DNA of 36,681 nucleotides from Streptococcus alactolyticus (GTDB lineage Bacteria; Bacillota; Bacilli; Lactobacillales; Streptococcaceae): NCBI RefSeq assembly GCF_012277075.1, contig NZ_JAAXMT010000012.1, positions 1 through 36,681 of the forward strand, read 5' to 3'. Within the stretch, counting starts at the first letter, position 1. Each line of letters opens with the position of its first letter. The notes under the pieces were generated by a model. That model was not told where the DNA came from and did no database searches. It saw only the letters and a program-made list of their open reading frames with translations. Below are positions 1 to 7,047 of the stretch, piece by piece. A program made the translations under genes and the position numbers.

Positions 1-13
1 GATCTCTTGTCAA
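1..13 (-). promoter_or_regulatory. Partial second outward promoter (-35 box only)
   Basis: A perfect minus-strand TTGACA (8-13) follows an A/T-rich stretch resembling an UP element. Its -10 would lie just outside the window. With the complete promoter at 78-106 it forms a tandem pair of the kind usual before streptococcal rRNA operons. The rRNA assignment is an inference. Confidence 0.5.
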
Positions 14-77
14 TAACTTTTTTAAAGTTTTTTCAAAACCTTTAAGTTATCAACCGTCCCTCGTTGACAGCTTATTC

Positions 78-106
78 AGTATACTAAATACCTTTTCCTT
101 TGTCAA
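78..106 (-). promoter_or_regulatory. Strong sigma-A promoter firing out of the left edge, probably rRNA P1
   Basis: On the minus strand a perfect -35 TTGACA (101-106) and a near-perfect -10 TATACT (78-83) are separated by exactly 17 nt. No gene follows inside the window, so transcription leaves at base 1. Strength, a tandem -35 at 8-13 and the position just after hpf suggest an rRNA operon; the rRNA itself is not visible. Confidence 0.8.
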
Positions 107-114
107 CACTTTTT

Positions 115-166
115 TAAAATAAAAAATACTCCCAAGTTCTAAGGAAGGCATGAACTTGAGAGTATT
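115..166 (-). terminator. Intrinsic terminator of hpf
   Basis: A 15-bp hairpin with one G-T wobble (arms 125-139 and 152-166) starts 10 nt after the hpf stop and is followed on the minus strand by a U-rich tract. It separates hpf from the outward promoters. Confidence 0.85.
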
Positions 167-176
167 TTCTAATTCA

Positions 177-725
177 TTATTTTGCTTCGATTAGTCCAAC
201 TTGTCCATCTTCACGACGGTAAAGAACGTTTGTTGTTGCATCTTCTGCGTCAGTGTAAATGAAGAAGTCATGTCCTAAAAGGTCCATTTGAAGAAGCGCT
301 TCATCAATATCCATAGGCTTCAAGCTAACATGTTTTGTACGAACCACTTTTGCTGCTGGTTCTTCTTCGACAGTTTCAGCTTCAAATTCGCTTGTGAAAA
401 TATGACTTGTTGGCAATTTTTCACGGTGTTTTTTCGCAATTTTAGTTTTGTTTTTACGAATTTGACGTTCAATTTTGTCTGTTACCAAGTCAATAGAGCC
501 GTACATATCTTGTGAAACATCTTCTGCTCTTAGCATAATAGAATCAACTAAGATGGTCACTTCAACTTTTGCAGTTTTTTCACGGTAAACTTTGAGGTTT
601 ACACGCGCGTCCAAAGTTTGTTCGGCATAAAAATATTTCTCAATTTTTCCGAGCTTTGATTCGACATAGTTACGGATAGAGTCAGTTACTTCAATGTTCT
701 CTCCACGAATACTATATTTAATCAT
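177..725 (-). CDS. hpf: Ribosome hibernation promoting factor, long form
   Basis: Long-form HPF (also RaiA/YfiA), a cytoplasmic protein that dimerizes 70S ribosomes into inactive 100S particles in stationary phase or stress. The 182-residue length is typical of the long form. The N-terminal S30AE domain (about 1-105) opens MIKYSIRGENIEV and carries basic residues that contact 16S rRNA. A charged linker (about 106-125) precedes the C-terminal dimerization domain (about 126-182), with conserved KPMDIDEALLQMDLLGHDFF. The ATG at 725 has a GAGGT ribosome binding site. It lies downstream of comFC on the same strand but has its own promoter (774-801) and terminator. A cre-like element at 748-761 in the leader suggests catabolite control; this is inference. 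Confidence 0.97.
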   Translation of the reverse strand: MIKYSIRGENIEVTDSIRNYVESKLGKIEKYFYAEQTLDARVNLKVYREKTAKVEVTILVDSIMLRAEDVSQDMYGSIDLVTDKIERQIRKNKTKIAKKHREKLPTSHIFTSEFEAETVEEEPAAKVVRTKHVSLKPMDIDEALLQMDLLGHDFFIYTDAEDATTNVLYRREDGQVGLIEAK

Positions 726-747
726 AGGCTACCTCTTTCTTGCTTTA

Positions 748-761
748 AAAAAGCGCTTTCT
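748..761. promoter_or_regulatory. Candidate cre (CcpA) site in the hpf leader
   Basis: AAAAAGCGCTTTCT contains the palindromic core AAAGCGCTTT and agrees with the 14-bp cre consensus at 11 positions. It lies just downstream of the hpf -10, where bound CcpA would act as a roadblock. Binding is not proven. Confidence 0.45.
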
Positions 762-773
762 TTTTATAACTCT

Positions 774-801
774 ATTATACTGCTTTCATGAAAATTTGCA
801 A
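774..801 (-). promoter_or_regulatory. hpf promoter
   Basis: On the minus strand: -10 TATAAT (774-779), 16-nt spacer, and -35-like TTGCAA (796-801). It sits in the 80-nt gap between comFC and hpf, so hpf can be expressed outside competence. Confidence 0.7.
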
Positions 802-805
802 GTGT

Positions 806-1468
806 TTACCGTGCAATACTAAAACTTTTTACATTTTTAACGCCTGCCTGATGCAATAAATCGTAAATGCCTTTGAGAGTTGCGCCTGTTGTGTAAATAT
901 CATCAACAATGAGGACTCGCTCTGGCAATGATTTTTGGCTTTTTATGGTAAAAGGATTTTGACTTTTTAGACGCTCATGTCTGTTTTTATCTGACTGTTT
1001 TTGAACATCTGTCTTTTCTAAAATATCTTGATAAGACAGTCCGGCACTATCTAAAAAGGCGGTAACTTGGTTAAATTGCCTGTCTCTTAGCCGCTCTGGG
1101 CTAAGAGGAACTGGCACTAAGGTGTAATCTTTGTAGTATTTCAGATGATTTTTAATTGGTTTAGCTAAAACTTGACTTAGTACCATATCTCCTTGAAACT
1201 TGTATTTGGAAAAATAGTCTCTCATAAATGCATTATAGGTAAAAAGGGCTTCGTGTTGAACCTGATGGTCTTGTTTTTTCCACTCATGACAATCTAAGCA
1301 GGTCCTTATCTCACCTTTTCGAAAACAGGTTGGGCAATGTGAATCCCCAATTTTTTCAAAGCTATTTTGGCAAGTCGAACAGACACCGTCACTGTCTTTT
1401 GCCATTAAGATAATGTTTAAAAACCGTTCTGTTTCTGAAAATACCTGACGGCATAGCAAACATTCCAC
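806..1468 (-). CDS. comFC: ComF family competence protein (phosphoribosyltransferase-like)
   Basis: ComFC is a late competence protein needed for uptake of transforming DNA; it is thought to work with the ComFA ATPase on the cytoplasmic side of the membrane. The N-terminus holds four CxxC pairs (Cys 3/6, 30/33, 45/48, 57/60), a zinc-ribbon pattern. The C-terminus has the phosphoribosyltransferase PRPP-binding motif VLIVDDIYTTGAT at 185-197. The length of 220 residues is usual. The start is GTG at 1466-1468, overlapping the last base of the comFA stop (TAGTG), so translation is probably coupled. Expression depends on the comFA promoter. Confidence 0.96.
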   Translation of the reverse strand: MECLLCRQVFSETERFLNIILMAKDSDGVCSTCQNSFEKIGDSHCPTCFRKGEIRTCLDCHEWKKQDHQVQHEALFTYNAFMRDYFSKYKFQGDMVLSQVLAKPIKNHLKYYKDYTLVPVPLSPERLRDRQFNQVTAFLDSAGLSYQDILEKTDVQKQSDKNRHERLKSQNPFTIKSQKSLPERVLIVDDIYTTGATLKGIYDLLHQAGVKNVKSFSIAR

Positions 1469-2766
1469 TAAAAACCACCTCTTTTATTCATTTCTTTAAT
1501 TTCAGCAATTGCCTTAGTCATTGGTTTCGTAATGCCTTCATGTAAAAATAATAGTGCGCCTGTCGGACGCTCCTTGGCACGACCGACACGCCCAGAAATT
1601 TGCACGAGGGCACTTTTGGTGTACAGGCGATGGTGGGCTAGCATAACAAAAACGTCCACACAAGGAAAGGTTACCCCTCGCTCCAAAATCGTTGTTGTCA
1701 CTAAAATCGATAACTCTTGCTGCCTAAATTGATTGACGATTTCCAAACGGTTTTCCGTCTGACTGGACACAAAAGCGATATTTTCGTGTGGCAAATACGT
1801 TTTTAAAATCTTTGTAAATACCTGACCTTGTGCGATATTTGGAAAAAAGATGAGTAAGGGATACTTAGTCTGACGCTGTTTTGTCAAGATTTTCATGAAG
1901 GCTCTAGGAAGTTGGCCTTTTTGCATGTGCTTTAAAACACCACTCAGCCAAATGTTTTTGGGAACGACGAGAGGATTCGCATGAAATCGTCTAGGTAAAT
2001 GCAGCTTAGCTAATTTACCGCTTTGCACCTGTTTGTCCAACTGGTCTGTGGAGGTGGCTGTGAGATAAATCTTGCTCCCCTCTTTTTTGAGCGATTGCTC
2101 GACTGCGTGATACAACATGTGATTATCCACAAAGGGAAAGGCGTCCACTTCATCAATAATCAACAAATCAAAGGCTTGATAGAATTTCAATAATTGATGA
2201 GTTGTTGAAATCACTAGTGGAGCACGTTGGTATTTTTCGGATCCTCCATACAGCAAACTAATCTTACAAGCAAAATCTTGTGACAGACGCTTGTACAATT
2301 CAAGGCATACATCAATTCGAGGGCTGGCTAATCCAACACAACCACCATTAGCAATCACGGTCGCAATAGCGTGGTAAATCATCTCTGTCTTACCTGCCCC
2401 TGTTACGGCATGGACCAATAAATCTTTTTTAGCCGCGATAGCTTTCAACATGCCTTGCGATATATTTTCTTGATAAGGGGTTAATTGACCCTTCCAAACC
2501 AAAACATCTTCTTTTGGAAATGGCTTTTGTGGGAAATAATACAAGGACTGCTGATTTGTATTTCGTCCAAAAACCAGACATTCTCGACAATACAAGGCTC
2601 CTGTTTGTAATTGGTAATTCGAGAAAACCTTGCTGCCACAACGACAACACTCTGCATGAGTCTTGTGATCTATCATAGCGGGAAGAGCCTTAGCCTGCTT
2701 TTTTAAGGCATCTGTTAATTGTTCTGAAGTAAATAATCTTCCATAATAGTATTCTAATGAGTTCAT
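1468..2766 (-). CDS. comFA: ComFA, DEAD-box-like ATPase for DNA uptake
   Basis: ComFA is a superfamily 2 helicase-like ATPase that powers transport of single-stranded DNA through the ComEC channel during transformation. It has a Cys cluster (Cys 40, 41, 43, 60, 63) forming the zinc site known in the family, Walker A GAGKT (123-127), Walker B DEVD (205-208), and a C-terminal helicase domain with the QISGRVGRA motif VI. The length of 432 residues is normal. The ATG at 2766 has only a weak ribosome binding site. It begins 7 nt after a SigX-type CIN-box, so the mRNA may be nearly leaderless. First gene of the comFA-comFC operon. Confidence 0.97.
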   Translation of the reverse strand: MNSLEYYYGRLFTSEQLTDALKKQAKALPAMIDHKTHAECCRCGSKVFSNYQLQTGALYCRECLVFGRNTNQQSLYYFPQKPFPKEDVLVWKGQLTPYQENISQGMLKAIAAKKDLLVHAVTGAGKTEMIYHAIATVIANGGCVGLASPRIDVCLELYKRLSQDFACKISLLYGGSEKYQRAPLVISTTHQLLKFYQAFDLLIIDEVDAFPFVDNHMLYHAVEQSLKKEGSKIYLTATSTDQLDKQVQSGKLAKLHLPRRFHANPLVVPKNIWLSGVLKHMQKGQLPRAFMKILTKQRQTKYPLLIFFPNIAQGQVFTKILKTYLPHENIAFVSSQTENRLEIVNQFRQQELSILVTTTILERGVTFPCVDVFVMLAHHRLYTKSALVQISGRVGRAKERPTGALLFLHEGITKPMTKAIAEIKEMNKRGGF

Positions 2767-2773
2767 ACTTCTT

Positions 2774-2781
2774 TATTCGAA
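2774..2781 (-). promoter_or_regulatory. CIN-box (SigX/ComX promoter element) of comFA
   Basis: On the minus strand TTCGAATA, preceded by a T-run, differs at one base from the streptococcal competence element TACGAATA. Its placement directly before a late competence gene supports recognition by the alternative sigma factor SigX. Confidence 0.75.
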
Positions 2782-2821
2782 AATTTTTGCCAAATAGTCT
2801 AAAATTTTGTAGAATTTGGGT

Positions 2822-3448
2822 ATGAACTATAAAACCATTAAAAACGACGGAATTTGTGAAGAAGACATTAAAAAATCACGCTTTATTTGCCAATTGAAAC
2901 GGATTAGCACTGAGGACGAGGGGCGTCAATTTATCGCGGAGGTCAAAAAAGAACACTACAAAGCCACGCACTCGTGCTCGGCTATGATTGTTGGGGAAGA
3001 TGCGCTTATCAAACGTTCGAGTGACGATGGAGAGCCCAGCGGAACAGCTGGTGTTCCTATGTTGACCGTATTGGAAAAACAAGGATTAACCAATGTGGTT
3101 GCTGTTGTGACACGGTATTTTGGTGGTATTAAGCTGGGAGCTGGTGGGCTGATTCGGGCTTATTCAGGAAGTGTAGCCAATGCTTTAAAAGAGATTGGAA
3201 TTGTAGAAGTCAAAGAGCAAGAAGGCCTTAAAATCACGCTGACTTATCCACAATACCAAGTTTTTGCTAACTTTTTGCAAGCAGAAAACCTTCAAGAATG
3301 CGACACCACTTTTCTTGAGCAGGTTACCACTTTTATTTACCTCGACGCTGATGCTGTCGAAGACGTCAGCCAACGACTCATTGAATTTTACCAAGGAAAA
3401 GTCACTTTCCAAAAAGAAGGGGCTAAAATTGTGGAGGTTGACCTGTGA
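2822..3448 (+). CDS. YigZ/IMPACT family protein
   Basis: Cytoplasmic protein of the YigZ (YvyE, UPF0029) family, structurally related to eukaryotic IMPACT; the biochemical role in bacteria is not settled. The N-terminal IMPACT domain contains the signature TRYFGGIKLGAGGLIRAYSG, preceded by SDDGEPSGTAG. The C-terminal DUF1949-like domain covers roughly residues 135-195. I take ATG 2822 (MNYKTIKNDG) as the start, giving 208 residues; an upstream in-frame TTG at 2816 is possible but less likely. It is divergent from comFA with only 55 nt between them, a pairing common in streptococci. Its TGA stop overlaps the first half-site of the CYS-box that serves cysK. Confidence 0.93.
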   Translation: MNYKTIKNDGICEEDIKKSRFICQLKRISTEDEGRQFIAEVKKEHYKATHSCSAMIVGEDALIKRSSDDGEPSGTAGVPMLTVLEKQGLTNVVAVVTRYFGGIKLGAGGLIRAYSGSVANALKEIGIVEVKEQEGLKITLTYPQYQVFANFLQAENLQECDTTFLEQVTTFIYLDADAVEDVSQRLIEFYQGKVTFQKEGAKIVEVDL

Positions 3449-3472
3449 TAGCCTATTCTTATCACTTTGATA
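3446..3472 (+). promoter_or_regulatory. CYS-box (CmbR/CysR operator) upstream of cysK
   Basis: TGATA (3446-3450), 9 nt, TATCA (3460-3464), 3 nt, TGATA (3468-3472) matches exactly the pattern known for the LysR-type cysteine regulator CmbR in streptococci (TGATA-N9-TATCA-N2-4-TGATA). It ends 12 nt before the -35 box, a normal activator position. Confidence 0.8.
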
Positions 3473-3481
3473 AAAAATAGG
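3452..3481 (+). other. Imperfect inverted repeat overlapping the CYS-box
   Basis: CCTATT (3452-3457) and AATAGG (3476-3481) flank the TTATCA/TGATAA core and form an A/T-rich imperfect hairpin just after the yigZ-like stop, followed by a short T-run. It could be a weak terminator, but the CYS-box reading explains the core better. Confidence 0.35.
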
Positions 3482-3484
3482 TAT

Positions 3485-3513
3485 TTTACAAATGGGGCTA
3501 TTGGGATTATACT
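3485..3513 (+). promoter_or_regulatory. cysK: cysK promoter
   Basis: -35 TTTACA (3485-3490), 17-nt spacer, -10 TATACT (3508-3513). The leader is short, and a GAGGGGTGG ribosome binding site precedes ATG 3547. The CYS-box lies just upstream. Confidence 0.85.
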
Positions 3514-3546
3514 TTGTCTATCAATTTATCAACGAGGGGTGGTTAC

Positions 3547-4476
3547 ATGTCACATATTTATAACTCGATTACAGAATTAGTTGGAAAAACACCGATTGTT
3601 AAACTCAATCGCATTGTCCCTGAGGATGCTGCAGATGTTTACATCAAATTAGAAGCTTTTAATCCAGGGTCATCAGTCAAAGATCGCATTGCCTTGCGCA
3701 TGATTGAGGACGCTGAAAAGAAAGGTATCATCAAACCTGGTGATACTATTGTTGAACCAACATCTGGTAATACTGGGATTGGATTGACTTGGGTTGGCTC
3801 TGCTAAAGGCTACAAGGTTATCATCGTCATGCCTGAAACCATGAGTATTGAACGCCGAAAAATCATTCGAGCTTATGGGGCTGAATTGGTCTTGACACCT
3901 GGTAGCGAAGGGATGAAAGGTGCCATTGAAAAAGCCAAGGAAATCGCCAAAGAAAAAGGGGCTTGGTTGCCACTCCAATTTGCCAATCCTTCTAACCCTG
4001 CGGTTCATGAGGAAACAACAGGTGCTGAAATCATTGACAGCTTTGGCCCAACTGGCTTAGATGCTTTTGTTGCTGGTGTGGGAACTGGTGGAACCATAAC
4101 AGGAGTTTCACACGCCCTCAAAAAAGCCAACCCTAATGTCAAAGTCTATGCCGTTGAGGCAGATGAGTCGGCCGTCCTTTCAGGTGAAAAACCTGGTCCG
4201 CACAAAATTCAAGGGATTTCAGCTGGCTTTATTCCAGAAACTCTTGATGTCAAGGCTTATGATGACATTATTCGAGTGACTTCTGACGACGCCATCGCGA
4301 CAAGCAGACACTTGGGTAGTCAAGAAGGCTTCCTTGCTGGTATTTCTTCTGGTGCTGCTATTTACGCTGCTATTGAAAAAGCCAAAGAACTGGGCAAAGG
4401 CAAAAAAGTTCTTGCTCTACTTCCAGATAATGGCGAACGCTACCTCTCAACAACTTTGTACGATTTTAACGATTAA
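3547..4476 (+). CDS. cysK: Cysteine synthase A (O-acetylserine sulfhydrylase)
   Basis: PLP-dependent enzyme that makes L-cysteine from O-acetyl-L-serine and sulfide in the cytoplasm. Visible: PLP lysine K45 in NPGSSVKDR, the substrate loop TSGNTG (72-77), the phosphate-binding GTGGT loop, and the C-terminal [10 protein letters not shown]. The length of 309 residues is standard. ATG 3547 is chosen because it carries a strong ribosome binding site (GAGGGG) and matches the family N-terminus; an 11-codon TTG extension to 3514 would start on the -10 box. It is monocistronic, with its own promoter, an upstream CYS-box and a downstream hairpin, so it is probably induced when cysteine is scarce. Confidence 0.97.
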   Translation: MSHIYNSITELVGKTPIVKLNRIVPEDAADVYIKLEAFNPGSSVKDRIALRMIEDAEKKGIIKPGDTIVEPTSGNTGIGLTWVGSAKGYKVIIVMPETMSIERRKIIRAYGAELVLTPGSEGMKGAIEKAKEIAKEKGAWLPLQFANPSNPAVHEETTGAEIIDSFGPTGLDAFVAGVGTGGTITGVSHALKKANPNVKVYAVEADESAVLSGEKPGPHKIQGISAGFIPETLDVKAYDDIIRVTSDDAIATSRHLGSQEGFLAGISSGAAIYAAIEKAKELGKGKKVLALLPDNGERYLSTTLYDFND

Positions 4477-4516
4477 TAGCTTGAACTTGCCATTTACAGC
4501 TTCTCTCTATATAAAC

Positions 4517-4565
4517 CAAAAACACCGCGCTAGAGCTTTAAGCTTACTAGCACGGTGTTTTTTTA
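4517..4565. terminator. Bidirectional terminator between cysK and the S1-domain gene
   Basis: A 13-bp stem with one wobble (AACACCGCGCTAG with CTAGCACGGTGTT), an inner AGCTT/AAGCT stem in the loop, and flanking A and T runs. It serves cysK on the plus strand; its outer edge overlaps the last codons of the minus-strand gene ending at 4563. Confidence 0.85.
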
Positions 4566-4922
4566 GTCTTCTTTAGATAAGGTTTTCAAACTTTCTTCAA
4601 TCCAAATGGGCAAGTGCTGCTCTAAAGGTTCAAAGCCGATTTTATAGTGACTGTTTGAAAAACGATGGTGGCGATGGCCGTAGTTTTTGCCTTCTTCGAG
4701 CGTACGAAGCGATAGGCTCACTTTTTTGGTGTATTCGTCAAAATCCACCACCTGAACCAAGACCTGCTCACCGATTTTGAGAAATTGATGGATATTATCC
4801 ACATATCCTGACTTGATTTCTGAAATGTGAATCAGACCTGTCGTCCCATTATCTAAGGCAACAAAGGCACCATAAGGTTTTATACCTGTTATTGTTCCAG
4901 TGAGTTTGTCACCAATTTTCAT
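4563..4922 (-). CDS. cvfD: S1 domain RNA-binding protein, CvfD/GSP13 type
   Basis: Small cytoplasmic RNA-binding protein of 119 residues. Residues 1-75 form one S1 domain, opening [20 protein letters not shown] and containing GLIHISEI and KKVSLSLR. The tail is His/Lys-rich and then acidic. It resembles B. subtilis general stress protein 13 and pneumococcal CvfD, a post-transcriptional regulator of virulence and stress genes. In some streptococcal papers the gene at this locus is called pnpB, but it is far too short for polynucleotide phosphorylase. Its ATG overlaps the upstream stop (ATGA), indicating translational coupling with the HAD/cyclophilin gene. Last gene of the lia operon. Confidence 0.88.
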   Translation of the reverse strand: MKIGDKLTGTITGIKPYGAFVALDNGTTGLIHISEIKSGYVDNIHQFLKIGEQVLVQVVDFDEYTKKVSLSLRTLEEGKNYGHRHHRFSNSHYKIGFEPLEQHLPIWIEESLKTLSKED

Positions 4923-6322
4923 TCATCCACTACCTCAATTGTTTCGATGACAACATCTTCAACCGGGCGGTCTTGAGCTCCTGTCTCAACATTGGCAATC
5001 TCATCCAATACTTTGTATGAAGCGTCATCCATAATTTGTCCAAAGACAGTGTGGCGACGGTCAAGGTGTGGTGTCCCACCTTTAGCAGCATACAATTCAG
5101 CGATTGGTTTTGGCCAGCCACCGCGTTCCAATTCTTTTTGAGCATATGGAATTTTGCTATTTTGAACGATGAAGAATTGGCTACCGTTAGTGTTTGGGCC
5201 AGCATTGGCCATTGAAAGAGCACCACGAACATTGTAAAGTTCTTCTGAAAATTCATCTTCAAAGCTATCGCCATAGATAGATTGGCCACCCATACCAGTA
5301 CCTGTTGGGTCACCACCTTGAATCATGAATTCAGGAATAATACGGTGGAAAATGATGCCATCATAATAACCGTCTTTTGCCAAAGCAACAAAGTTAGCTA
5401 CGGTTTTTGGAGCGTGTTCTGGGAAGAGTTTCATCTTCATATCCCCATGATTTGTTTTAATAATTGCTACTGGACCTTCAACGTTTTCAAGATCAACTTG
5501 TGGAAAATGTAATTGTTTTTCTACCAAACCGAATTCCTCCAAGGCATATAAAATGCCATCTTCTTCTACTGTTTTTGTGACAAAGTCAGCTTTTTCTTTG
5601 AGTTCAGGGACGGCATTTCCCATTGCTACAGTCAAGCCAACATAGTCAAATATTTCCATGTCATTTGGTCCATCGCCAAACATCATGGCATTTAGAGGTT
5701 TCCAATTGTTCTTTTCAAGAACATGAGCCACCCCTGAGGCTTTTGAAATGTCTTTTTGAACGACATCAGATGAATGCTCATGCCAAGGCACTAGACGAAT
5801 TTGTGACGCTAACTCTTCTGGCAATTGCAATTGGTCATTGCGCTCAGAAAACGTCCACATATGGTAAACATCATTAGTGAGGTAAAAATCAGAGTCAACG
5901 TCGCAAATGCCATAAACAGGTTCCAAAGCATTGTCAACTAGGTCGCAACGTTTGGATACCACAGGCTTGTCCTTACCTGCAAAACCGTACTCGATACCTT
6001 CTGATTTTGCCCATTCAACGTATTTGGCAACAATATCGCGTGGCAATGGGTTATTTACAATCTCTTGCCCTTTTTTATCAACAACGTAAGTCCCGTTAAT
6101 AGTGACAAAATAATCAGGCTCCAAGGCTTTGATTTCTGGAACCACACCATAAAGAGCACGTCCTGAAGCAATTCCTGTCAAAATACCTTTGTCTTTTAGG
6201 CTTTTAAACACGTATTGAATAGACTCTGGCATATACCCTGTCGCTTTGACACGCAAGGTATCGTCAATATCAAAAAAGACAATTTTTACTTTTTTAGCTT
6301 TGTATTTTAGCTTTGCATCCAT
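4919..6322 (-). CDS. Fusion: Cof-type HAD phosphatase and cyclophilin peptidyl-prolyl isomerase
   Basis: Two-domain cytoplasmic protein of 467 residues. Residues 10-265 are a HAD-IIB (Cof-like) phosphatase: motif I FFDIDDTL with Asp18 and Asp20, Lys190 as motif III, and GDGPND (216-221) as motif IV. Residues 283-467 are a cyclophilin with [14 protein letters not shown] (325-338) and [15 protein letters not shown]. The fusion is known from streptococci, where it is often labelled ppiB. The phosphatase substrate is unknown. There is no signal peptide, so it is not the exported foldase SlrA/PrsA. It follows liaR by about 80 nt with a possible internal promoter, and overlaps the S1 gene by 4 nt. 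ATG 6322 has a poor ribosome binding site. Confidence 0.93.
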   Translation of the reverse strand: MDAKLKYKAKKVKIVFFDIDDTLRVKATGYMPESIQYVFKSLKDKGILTGIASGRALYGVVPEIKALEPDYFVTINGTYVVDKKGQEIVNNPLPRDIVAKYVEWAKSEGIEYGFAGKDKPVVSKRCDLVDNALEPVYGICDVDSDFYLTNDVYHMWTFSERNDQLQLPEELASQIRLVPWHEHSSDVVQKDISKASGVAHVLEKNNWKPLNAMMFGDGPNDMEIFDYVGLTVAMGNAVPELKEKADFVTKTVEEDGILYALEEFGLVEKQLHFPQVDLENVEGPVAIIKTNHGDMKMKLFPEHAPKTVANFVALAKDGYYDGIIFHRIIPEFMIQGGDPTGTGMGGQSIYGDSFEDEFSEELYNVRGALSMANAGPNTNGSQFFIVQNSKIPYAQKELERGGWPKPIAELYAAKGGTPHLDRRHTVFGQIMDDASYKVLDEIANVETGAQDRPVEDVVIETIEVVDE

Positions 6323-6393
6323 CTTATCACTGCGGAAAGAGTTTCTAAGCTTTCTCTTTCCATCTCCTTTCTAAATGAGACAAGTACCCTTTT

Positions 6394-6399
6394 ATTATA
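6394..6399 (-). promoter_or_regulatory. Possible internal promoter for the HAD/cyclophilin gene (-10 only)
   Basis: A consensus minus-strand TATAAT lies in the gap after liaR. No convincing -35 is seen in the liaR 3' end, and no terminator separates the genes, so it would add to read-through from liaF. Confidence 0.4.
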
Positions 6400-6402
6400 C
6401 CA

Positions 6403-7047
6403 TTATTCGTCATCTTGAGAAACTAAATGATGTTTAAAGGCATAAACAACCGCTTGGGTACGGTCATCAACATCTAGTTTAGATAGGATATTAGAAACGT
6501 GGGTTTTGACGGTTTTTAAGGAAATAAACAATTCATCAGCAATGGTTTGATTGTCATAACCTTTAGCCAAAAGCCTTAGAATATCACGTTCCCTACCAGT
6601 CAAATCTTCATGCAATTCTCTAATGTGGTCGTGATTTTTGATTTTTTTATCCACTTCGGTTTCAATAGCTAAATCCCCACGCGCCACTTTTTGAATAGCA
6701 TTTAGAATTTCAGCCGCGCTAGACGTTTTTAACATATAACCCTTCGCTCCTGCATTAATGACGGGGTAAACTTTTTCATTATCCAAGTAAGACGTTAGCA
6801 CGAGAATCTTTGCTTTTTTCCATTTTTTTAAGAGGGTCAAGGTTGCTTCAACCCCATCCATTTCAGGCATCACCAAATCCATTACCACCACATCGGGTTT
6901 TAGGTCTAAAGCTAGGTCAATCCCTTCCTTACCATTGCTGGCCTCGCCAATCACCTCAACATCTGGTTGCAAATCCAAAAAACTTTTCAAGCCTAAACGC
7001 ACCATCTCGTGGTCATCTACTAAAATCACACTAATCTTCTGGGTCAT
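6403..7047 (-). CDS. liaR: LiaR (VraR-like) response regulator
   Basis: NarL-family response regulator of the cell-envelope stress system LiaFSR. It has an N-terminal receiver with acidic pocket DD (11-12) and phosphoacceptor Asp57 in VVMDLVMPEMDG, and a C-terminal LuxR-type helix-turn-helix (about 148-192, LTGRERDIL to TVKTHVSNILSKL). The 214-residue length is normal. It overlaps liaS by 17 nt. In streptococci it responds to lipid II-binding antibiotics and membrane damage and activates the lia operon. The palindrome at the liaF promoter (8793-8806) is a possible binding site. Confidence 0.96.
   Translation of the reverse strand: MTQKISVILVDDHEMVRLGLKSFLDLQPDVEVIGEASNGKEGIDLALDLKPDVVVMDLVMPEMDGVEATLTLLKKWKKAKILVLTSYLDNEKVYPVINAGAKGYMLKTSSAAEILNAIQKVARGDLAIETEVDKKIKNHDHIRELHEDLTGRERDILRLLAKGYDNQTIADELFISLKTVKTHVSNILSKLDVDDRTQAVVYAFKHHLVSQDDE

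Noticed and set aside
64..85. Plus-strand TTGACA followed by TATACT near the left edge
   Set aside because: Only 10 nt separate the boxes, too short for sigma-A. The minus-strand pair at 78-106 has an ideal 17-nt spacer.
3514..3546. N-terminal extension of cysK by 11 codons from a TTG
   Set aside because: The TTG would sit at or before the transcription start, directly after the -10; ATG 3547 has a strong ribosome binding site.
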